From positions 2,797,501 through 2,861,500 of the forward strand of contig NZ_JAOVZQ010000001.1 in the NCBI RefSeq assembly GCF_026619435.1: DNA of 64,000 nucleotides, written 5' to 3'. Of this stretch, positions 56,891 to 64,000 are shown one piece after another. Within the stretch, counting starts at the first letter, position 1; the number at the start of each line of letters is the position of its first letter. This DNA comes from Hoeflea ulvae. Its GTDB lineage: Bacteria; Pseudomonadota; Alphaproteobacteria; Rhizobiales; Rhizobiaceae. The position numbers and the translations under genes were made by a program. The notes under the pieces are model-generated. The model was not told the origin of the DNA. It worked only from the letters and a program-made list of their open reading frames with translations, and did not search any database.

Positions 56891-58270
56891 TCAGACCAGC
56901 ATGCCCATCGGGTTCTGGATATAGCCCTTGAAGGCCGCCAGCAATTCGGCGCCGAGCGCACCGTCGACGGCACGGTGATCGGTCGACAGAGTGACGCTCA
57001 TCACCGTGGCGATTGCCAGCTCGCCATCCTTGACCACCGGCCGCTGTTCGCCGGCGCCGACGGCCAGAATGGTCGCATGCGGCGGATTGACGACGGCGGC
57101 AAAATCCTTGACGCCCATCATGCCCATGTTCGACACGGCGGTGGTGCCGCCCTGGTATTCCTCGGGCTTGAGCTTCTTTTCCTTGGCGCGCTTGCCCATG
57201 TCCTTCATCTCGTTGGAGATGGCAGACAGCGTCTTGAGCTCGGCGGAGCGGATGATCGGGGTGATCAGTCCACCAGGAATCGACACGGCGACGCCGACAT
57301 CGGCATGCTTGTGCTTGACCATGTTCTCGTCGGTCCAGGACACATTGGCGTCCGGCACATCGCGCAGCGCCAGCGCCAGCGCCTTGATCACCATGTCATT
57401 GACCGAGAGCTTGTAGACCGGCTTGTCGTCCTTGAGCGGTGCTGCCTTGTTGAGCTGGCCGCGCAAGGCCAGCAGCGCATCGAGTTCGCAATCCACGGTG
57501 ACGTAGAAATGCGGGATGGTTTGCTTGGATTCCTGCAGGCGGCGGGCAATGGTCTTGCGCATGCCGTCATGCTTGACCAGCTCGTAGGAGCCTTCGGCGA
57601 AGTTCTTGAGAATGGCATCCTGCGACATGCCTTTTGGCGCGGCAGCAGGGGCGGCCGAGGCTGCAGCCTGGGGGGCGGCTGCGGCAGCCTTGCCGGTGCC
57701 CGACGCGATTGCAGCTTCCACATCCTTCTTGACGACGCGGCCATGCGGACCGGAGCCTGTGATCTGCGCCACGTCCACGCCCGCATCCTTGGCAATGCGG
57801 CGGGCCAGCGGCGAGGAGAACACGCGCTCGCCCGATTGGGTGGTCGGCGCCGGTGACGGTGCGGCCGGGTTTTGATCGCGGATCGGCTTGTCAAGACTGG
57901 CAGCAGGATCGGACGTGGTTGCCGGCTTTTCGGCTTGCTCTTTCGGTGCGTCCGTCTTGGGGCTTTCAGCGGCAGCAGGAGCCGGCGCAGCGTCGTCGCC
58001 GCCCTTGGCCGCGTCCTCGACGCTTTCGCCCTCACCGGCCAGAATGGCGATCAGCGCATTGACCTTGACGCCTTCGGTGCCCGCGGGCACGACGATTTTC
58101 GCCACGGTGCCTTCATCGACGGCTTCGACCTCCATCGTTGCCTTGTCGGTCTCGATCTCGGCAATGATGTCGCCGGGGCCGACCTTGTCACCTTCCTTGA
58201 CCAGCCATTTGGCGAGGTTGCCCTCTTCCATGGTTGGCGACAGGGCCGGCATTGTGATGTTGATGGGCAT
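56891..58270 (-). CDS. pdhC: pyruvate dehydrogenase E2 (dihydrolipoyl acetyltransferase)
   Basis: A 459-aa E2 core: one N-terminal lipoyl domain with Lys43 in the DKATMEVEA motif, an Ala/Pro-rich linker, an E1/E3-binding domain ([33 protein letters not shown]), and the catalytic acetyltransferase domain ending with the [16 protein letters not shown] motif containing the active His and Asp. It transfers acetyl to CoA. It lies 14 bp after pdhB. Confidence 0.97.
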   Translation of the reverse strand: MPINITMPALSPTMEEGNLAKWLVKEGDKVGPGDIIAEIETDKATMEVEAVDEGTVAKIVVPAGTEGVKVNALIAILAGEGESVEDAAKGGDDAAPAPAAAESPKTDAPKEQAEKPATTSDPAASLDKPIRDQNPAAPSPAPTTQSGERVFSSPLARRIAKDAGVDVAQITGSGPHGRVVKKDVEAAIASGTGKAAAAAPQAAASAAPAAAPKGMSQDAILKNFAEGSYELVKHDGMRKTIARRLQESKQTIPHFYVTVDCELDALLALRGQLNKAAPLKDDKPVYKLSVNDMVIKALALALRDVPDANVSWTDENMVKHKHADVGVAVSIPGGLITPIIRSAELKTLSAISNEMKDMGKRAKEKKLKPEEYQGGTTAVSNMGMMGVKDFAAVVNPPHATILAVGAGEQRPVVKDGELAIATVMSVTLSTDHRAVDGALGAELLAAFKGYIQNPMGMLV

Positions 58271-58284
58271 CCGACTGTCCTCCC

Positions 58285-59685
58285 TCAGGCAGTGTATGTG
58301 ACGGCTTTGACGGCCGCGATGACTTCTCCGACATTCGGCAGCGCCAGTTTTTCAAGATTGGCGGCGTAGGGCATCGGAACGTCCTTGCCGGCAATGGTGA
58401 TGATCGGCGCGTCGAGATAATCAAACGCCTGCTGCTGCACCCGAGTGGCGATTTCGGTGCCGATCGAGCTCTGCGGGTAGCCTTCCTCGACGGTGACCAG
58501 ACGGCCGGTCTTCTTCACGCTTTCGATGACGGTCGGCAGATCCATCGGCCGGATGGTGCGCAGATCGATCAGTTCGACATCGATGCCCAGCTTGGACAGT
58601 TCCTCGACCGCCTTGACCGCATAGGTCATGCCGATGCCGAAGGAGACGATGGTGGCGTCCTTGCCGGTCTTGTGAATGCGGGCCTTGCCGATCGGCAGCA
58701 CGAAATCATCCATTTTCGGCACGTCGAAGCTCTGGCCGTAAAGGATCTCGTTTTCGAGGAAGATGATCGGGTTCGGGTCGCGGATGGCGGCCTTGAGCAG
58801 GCCTTTGGCGTCGGCTGCCGAATAGGGCATGATCACCTTGAGGCCGGGAATGGCGCTGTACCAGGCGCCATAGCACTGCGAGTGCTGGGCGCCGACGCGC
58901 GACGCCGCACCATTGGGGCCGCGGAAGACAATCGGCGCCCCCATCTGGCCGCCGGACATGTAGAGCGTCTTGGCCGCCGAGTTGATGATCTGGTCGATCG
59001 CCTGCATGGCGAAGTTGAAGGTCATGAACTCGACGATCGGGCGCAGGCCGGCCATGGCGGCACCGACGCCGATTCCGGCAAAGCCGTGCTCGGTGATCGG
59101 CGTGTCGACAACCCGGCGGTCGCCGAATTCGGCCAGCAACCCTTGCGTGATCTTGTAGGCGCCCTGGTATTCGGCCACTTCCTCGCCCATGACGAAGACT
59201 TTCTCGTCGGCGCGCATTTCCTCGGCCATGGCGTCGCGCAAGGCTTCGCGCACGGTGGTCTGCACCATTTCGGTGCCTTCCGGGATCGACGGATCGGAGG
59301 CTGCGGTGTTGGCGACGGGCGCCTTGGGCTCGGCCGGCACCGGGGCTGGCTCGGATTTGGCTTCGGCCTCGGGCGCCTTGGCTTCCTCGGCGGCGGGCGC
59401 GGCTTCCGCCGATTTGGCGGATCCGATGTCGGAGGCGCTTTCGCCCTCTTCCAGGATCACGGCTATGACGGCGTTGACCTTGACGTTCTCGGTTCCGGCC
59501 GGAACGACGATCTTGCCGAGCACGCCCTCGTCGATGGCTTCCACTTCCATGGTTGCCTTGTCGGTTTCAATTTCGGCCAGCACATCGCCGGAAGCGACCT
59601 TGTCGCCTTCGTTTTTCAGCCATTTGGACAGCGTGCCTTCTTCCATGGTCGGGGAAAGCGCGGGCATCAGGATATCAATCGGCAT
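58285..59685 (-). CDS. pdhB: pyruvate dehydrogenase E1 beta subunit with N-terminal lipoyl domain
   Basis: A 466-aa E1 beta. Residues 1-80 form a lipoyl domain (Lys43 in DKATMEVEA) linked through an Ala/Glu/Pro-rich hinge to the transketolase-like beta domain ([78 protein letters not shown]). The lipoyl fusion is a known feature of rhizobial PdhB. It lies 14 bp after pdhA. Confidence 0.97.
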   Translation of the reverse strand: MPIDILMPALSPTMEEGTLSKWLKNEGDKVASGDVLAEIETDKATMEVEAIDEGVLGKIVVPAGTENVKVNAVIAVILEEGESASDIGSAKSAEAAPAAEEAKAPEAEAKSEPAPVPAEPKAPVANTAASDPSIPEGTEMVQTTVREALRDAMAEEMRADEKVFVMGEEVAEYQGAYKITQGLLAEFGDRRVVDTPITEHGFAGIGVGAAMAGLRPIVEFMTFNFAMQAIDQIINSAAKTLYMSGGQMGAPIVFRGPNGAASRVGAQHSQCYGAWYSAIPGLKVIMPYSAADAKGLLKAAIRDPNPIIFLENEILYGQSFDVPKMDDFVLPIGKARIHKTGKDATIVSFGIGMTYAVKAVEELSKLGIDVELIDLRTIRPMDLPTVIESVKKTGRLVTVEEGYPQSSIGTEIATRVQQQAFDYLDAPIITIAGKDVPMPYAANLEKLALPNVGEVIAAVKAVTYTA

Positions 59686-59699
59686 GGTGTTCCCTCCCC

Positions 59700-60737
59700 T
59701 TAAAGCAGAATGTCGGTGTAGAGCTCGGACGGATCCGGCTCCGGACTGTTCTGGGCGAAGTCTGCTGCATCCGCCACCACGTCGCGCACCTTCTTGTCGA
59801 TCGACTTGAGATCGTCCTCGCTGGCGTGCTTGAGTTCGAGAATGCGCGCCTTGACCTGTTCGATCGGGTCATGCTCGGAGCGCATCTTCTGGACTTCGTC
59901 CTTGGTGCGGTACTTGGCCGGATCCGACATCGAGTGGCCGCGATAGCGATAGGTCAGCATTTCGAGAATGATCGGGCCCTTGCCCGAGCGGCAATGGGCG
60001 ACCGCCTCGATGGCTGCGGCGTGCACGGCGCGCACATCCATGCCATCGACCTGGTGGCCGGGAATGCCGAAGGAATTGCCGCGCAGCGAAAAATTCGACT
60101 GGGCCGACGAACGCGCCGTCGAGGTGCCCATGGCGTAGCGGTTGTTCTCGACAATGTAGATCACCGGCAGCTTCCACAAAGCCGCCATGTTGAAGCTCTC
60201 GTAGACCTGGCCCTGGTTGGCGGCGCCGTCGCCGAAATAGGCGAGGCTGACATTGTCGTTGCCGCGGTAGCGGTTGGCGAAGGCCAGACCGGTGCCGAGC
60301 GACACCTGGCCGCCGACGATTCCGTGGCCGCCATAGAAATTCTTCTCCTTGGAGAACATGTGCATGGAGCCGCCCTTGCCATGCGAATAGCCGTCGCGGC
60401 GTCCGGTCAGCTCGGCCATCACGCCGCGGGCTTCCATGCCGCAGGCCAGCATGTGGCCGTGATCGCGGTAGCCGGTGATGACCTGGTCGCCATCCTTGAG
60501 CGCCATCTGCATGCCGACGACGACAGCTTCCTGTCCGATATAGAGATGGCAGAAGCCGCCGATGAAGCCCATGCCGTAGAGCTGGCCGGCCTTCTCTTCG
60601 AAGCGGCGGATCATCAGCATGTCGCTATAGGCCTTGATTTCGGCCTCTTTGTCGAAATCGGTAATTCCGCCGTTCAGCCCGCTTTTCTCGGCAGGCTTCT
60701 TGCGGGATGCGGCTGTGGCAGTTTTACGGGGTGCCAT
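59700..60737 (-). CDS. pdhA: pyruvate dehydrogenase E1 alpha subunit
   Basis: A 345-aa thiamine-diphosphate enzyme that decarboxylates pyruvate and acetylates the lipoyl group. The TPP motif [20 protein letters not shown] ends with the Asn-Asn of [10 protein letters not shown]. The regulatory loop [15 protein letters not shown] is present. It begins with a basic N-terminal extension ([13 protein letters not shown]). The start has GGAGG upstream. The promoter region contains a 23-bp palindrome. Confidence 0.97.
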   Translation of the reverse strand: MAPRKTATAASRKKPAEKSGLNGGITDFDKEAEIKAYSDMLMIRRFEEKAGQLYGMGFIGGFCHLYIGQEAVVVGMQMALKDGDQVITGYRDHGHMLACGMEARGVMAELTGRRDGYSHGKGGSMHMFSKEKNFYGGHGIVGGQVSLGTGLAFANRYRGNDNVSLAYFGDGAANQGQVYESFNMAALWKLPVIYIVENNRYAMGTSTARSSAQSNFSLRGNSFGIPGHQVDGMDVRAVHAAAIEAVAHCRSGKGPIILEMLTYRYRGHSMSDPAKYRTKDEVQKMRSEHDPIEQVKARILELKHASEDDLKSIDKKVRDVVADAADFAQNSPEPDPSELYTDILL

Positions 60738-60855
60738 GTCATCCTCCCAGTGGTCATGTTGAACTGACCTTAGGGAAAATGACAGCGGTCAGCAAGCGCA
60801 TAAACGCATGGCTGTCATGTTTGGCTAGAGGGTTGTAATCGTGGAATATTTTGCC

Positions 60856-60878
60856 AATTAACCGAATTTCGGTTAATT
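60856..60878. promoter_or_regulatory. 23-bp palindrome upstream of pdhABC
   Basis: AATTAACCGAA (60856-60866) and TTCGGTTAATT (60868-60878) are perfect 11-bp arms around one central base. It touches the ftsB stop codon and lies 119-141 bp upstream of the pdhA start (both genes on the minus strand). AT-rich and fully symmetric, it looks like a repressor or activator site for the pdh operon. A hairpin ending the ftsB message is the alternative, but no T-run follows. Confidence 0.6.
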
Positions 60879-61194
60879 AATGAAGCTGGTGGAAATACAC
60901 GACTTCATCTTCGCGCGCCACGTTCAACAGCAGCCGCGCCCGCTCATCGAGCATGTCGGCCTCGACCGCGCCATCGCTCAACAACATCACCTTGCGTTCG
61001 AGATGTTGCCTGCGTTCGGTCAGGCTTGCAAGCTGTTCGGTCAGTTCGATGCGCCGGATTTCCAGCGCTTCGGCTGATTCGAGCCCGAAGGCGCCGTGCC
61101 AGGAGTGGAACCCGAAATAGGAAAAACACCCGATGGAAAGCGCTGGAATGATCCAGCGGATCCACGATCTCTTCTTTTTGAACTGTGTCCGCAT
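60877..61194 (-). CDS. ftsB: FtsB/DivIC septum formation initiator
   Basis: A 105-aa bitopic membrane protein with a basic N terminus (KKKRSWIRW), one transmembrane helix (about 14-31), and a periplasmic coiled coil (EIRRIELTEQLASLTERRQHLERKVMLL). FtsB joins FtsL and FtsQ in the divisome. Gene position between eno and pdhA matches other alphaproteobacteria. Confidence 0.9.
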   Translation of the reverse strand: MRTQFKKKRSWIRWIIPALSIGCFSYFGFHSWHGAFGLESAEALEIRRIELTEQLASLTERRQHLERKVMLLSDGAVEADMLDERARLLLNVAREDEVVYFHQLH

Positions 61195-61286
61195 TCGAAA
61201 AACGCCTTACCCGTGCGAGGTGCCAAACATGGCAGCTCATACTTAATATAGCGTTAGCCTGGCGGCGGAATGCTGCGCCGCACATG

Positions 61287-61312
61287 AAAAAGCCCGCGCC
61301 GGAAGCGCGGGC
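61287..61312 (-). terminator. rho-independent terminator after eno
   Basis: On the minus strand, GCCCGCGC (61312-61305) pairs perfectly with GCGCGGGC (61299-61292) around a five-base loop, then runs into five Ts (61291-61287). It lies 48 bp past the eno stop, exactly where an intrinsic terminator is expected. It separates eno from ftsB. Confidence 0.92.
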
Positions 61313-61360
61313 CTGATGCAGGTAGGCGGGACCTGCCGCCGTGACCGATGACGGGGCTGT

Positions 61361-63031
<1,671 letters not shown>

Positions 63032-64000
63032 ATGAACCTGAATATCGGTCGCAGTCTCATCGCGTTCGGCGTGGTAATCACGGTCTTCCTCACCGCTCTG
63101 GTCACGATCAACACCTATACCCTGTCCGAGCTCAAGGTCTCGGGGCAGAGCCATCAGCAGATTGCCCGCAGAAAAGCGCTGATCGCCGACACGCTGTCGC
63201 CACCGCTCTATCTCGTCGAAGCCTATATGCTGGTCAACGAGATGACCGTGCATCCCGCCACCCTGGAGACCAATACCGGCAAGCTCGAAGCGCTTCGGGC
63301 GCAGTTTGACGAGCGCAAGGCCTATTGGCAGCAATCCGGTCTCGACCAGACGCTCAGCACCTGGCTGCAGGACGATATCCTGAGCAAGGGCGACGCCTTC
63401 TGGGCCATAGTCGATGACAAGGTCCTGCCCGCACGTCTCGCCGGTGACCCGGCGGCAACCGGCCAAGCGCTGGACGAACTGCAGACAGCCTTTCATGCAC
63501 ATGCCACCGCGGTGGAGACCTTCGAACAGCTCACCTCCGTGGCGCTTGATGCGGCCGAAGCCAGCGCCCAGGCAACGGAGGAGCTGTTTTTCAATCTGAC
63601 GCTGCTCGCCGGCGGAGTGACGCTCCTGATTTTCGTCGGAGGCCTTGCCGTGTTTCGCAAGCGCGCCATCGTGCCGCTCACCGACATGAAGAACTACATG
63701 CGGATTCTCGCAGGCGGCGATTACTCCGTCGAGGTCCCGCATGCCGACCGCAAGGACGAGATCGGCGAAATGGCCCAGTCGGTGGCCTCATTCCGCGAAG
63801 CCGCGATTGAGCGGATCTCGGCCAAGGAGCACGCCGAACAGCAACAGGCGGAACGGCGGCGGCTGGAAGATCACGCCGCGCGCTCCAAGGCTGCGGCCGA
63901 CCAGGACCGGGTGCGGGTGATCGAGACCCTGACCACCGGGCTGGAGCACCTTTCCGCCGGAAACCTGAATTTCCGCATCGAGGATGCGCTGGCCGCCGAT
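63032..64000 (+). CDS. methyl-accepting chemotaxis protein (N-terminal part, cut by window edge)
   Basis: An open frame from ATG 63032 to the last base (323 codons so far). It has an N-terminal transmembrane helix (about 9-28), a periplasmic helical sensor region, a second transmembrane helix (about 189-208, LTLLAGGVTLLIFVGGLAVF), a HAMP domain (KRAIVPLTDMKNYMRILAGGDYSVEVPHADRKDEIGEMAQSV), a charged helix and the start of a second HAMP-like repeat (GLEHLSAGNLNFRIED). The methyl-accepting signalling domain is beyond the edge. The ligand is unknown. Confidence 0.85.
   Translation, partial: MNLNIGRSLIAFGVVITVFLTALVTINTYTLSELKVSGQSHQQIARRKALIADTLSPPLYLVEAYMLVNEMTVHPATLETNTGKLEALRAQFDERKAYWQQSGLDQTLSTWLQDDILSKGDAFWAIVDDKVLPARLAGDPAATGQALDELQTAFHAHATAVETFEQLTSVALDAAEASAQATEELFFNLTLLAGGVTLLIFVGGLAVFRKRAIVPLTDMKNYMRILAGGDYSVEVPHADRKDEIGEMAQSVASFREAAIERISAKEHAEQQQAERRRLEDHAARSKAAADQDRVRVIETLTTGLEHLSAGNLNFRIEDALAAD

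Noticed and set aside
58285..59685. lipoyl-E1 beta fusion in pdhB as a novel fusion
   Set aside because: This architecture is known in rhizobial PdhB and has its expected Lys43.

Overview
The window is GC-rich, densely packed bacterial DNA with the gene order of an alphaproteobacterium of the order Rhizobiales (Rhizobiaceae/Hoeflea-like; the genus is an inference). The main evidence is two conserved blocks: ispDF - dusB - ntrB - ntrC - ntrY - ntrX - trkA - trkH - hfq - hflX, and eno - ftsB - pdhA - pdhB - pdhC ... lpdA - lipA - coq10-like - cinA. Other pointers are a pdhB with a fused lipoyl domain, a stand-alone cysI with cysG/DUF2849/DUF934, and an ntrX without a GAFTGA loop. I saw no rRNA, tRNA, CRISPR array, prophage or insertion sequence.

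Layout. 1-8.3 kb (+): a small secreted protein, rlpA, a D,D-carboxypeptidase, then tmk-holB and metG-tatD-metallohydrolase with overlapping ends (murein maturation, DNA replication, translation). 8.5-20.7 kb is the accessory-looking part. It holds a GAF-GGDEF-EAL protein, an alpha-methylacyl-CoA racemase-like enzyme, an M32 carboxypeptidase, a MarR/EamA pair, an ArsR-SRPBCC-oxidoreductase-GFA run, yqaA, lrgA-lrgB, a thiopurine-methyltransferase homologue followed by a decayed piece of a second lrgB, and a divergent monooxygenase/Lrp pair. 20.7-27.7 kb (-): lysR-fdsG-fdsB-fdsA-fdhD-fdsD, an NAD-dependent molybdenum formate dehydrogenase with its maturation factor. 27.8-32.2 kb (-): cysG-DUF2849-cysI-DUF934-ferredoxin, siroheme synthesis and sulfite/nitrite reduction. 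32.3-35.8 kb: a deaminase, mazG, and nnrS-nnrU. 35.9-48.2 kb (-): the hfq/trk/ntr block. 48.3-50.1 kb (+): ispDF-cinA. 50.0-62.6 kb, mostly (-): a COQ10-like protein, a ParDE-type toxin-antitoxin pair (+), lipA, lpdA, small membrane and accessory proteins, pdhABC, ftsB and eno. A chemoreceptor gene (+) runs off the right edge.

The most striking feature is ntrC (44520-45973). It is full length and well conserved, but two single-base insertions break it, both within an identical GAGAT context. ntrB, ntrY and ntrX beside it are intact. It is either a recent loss of the master nitrogen regulator or a sequence error. Other points of interest are several strong dyads that look like operators or RNA hairpins: upstream of pdhA, between lysR and fdsG, upstream of nnrS, and in the ArsR, MarR and Lrp promoters. 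The decayed lrgB copy is a scar of rearrangement. I found nothing that clearly forms an undescribed multi-gene system; most of the window is core chromosome.
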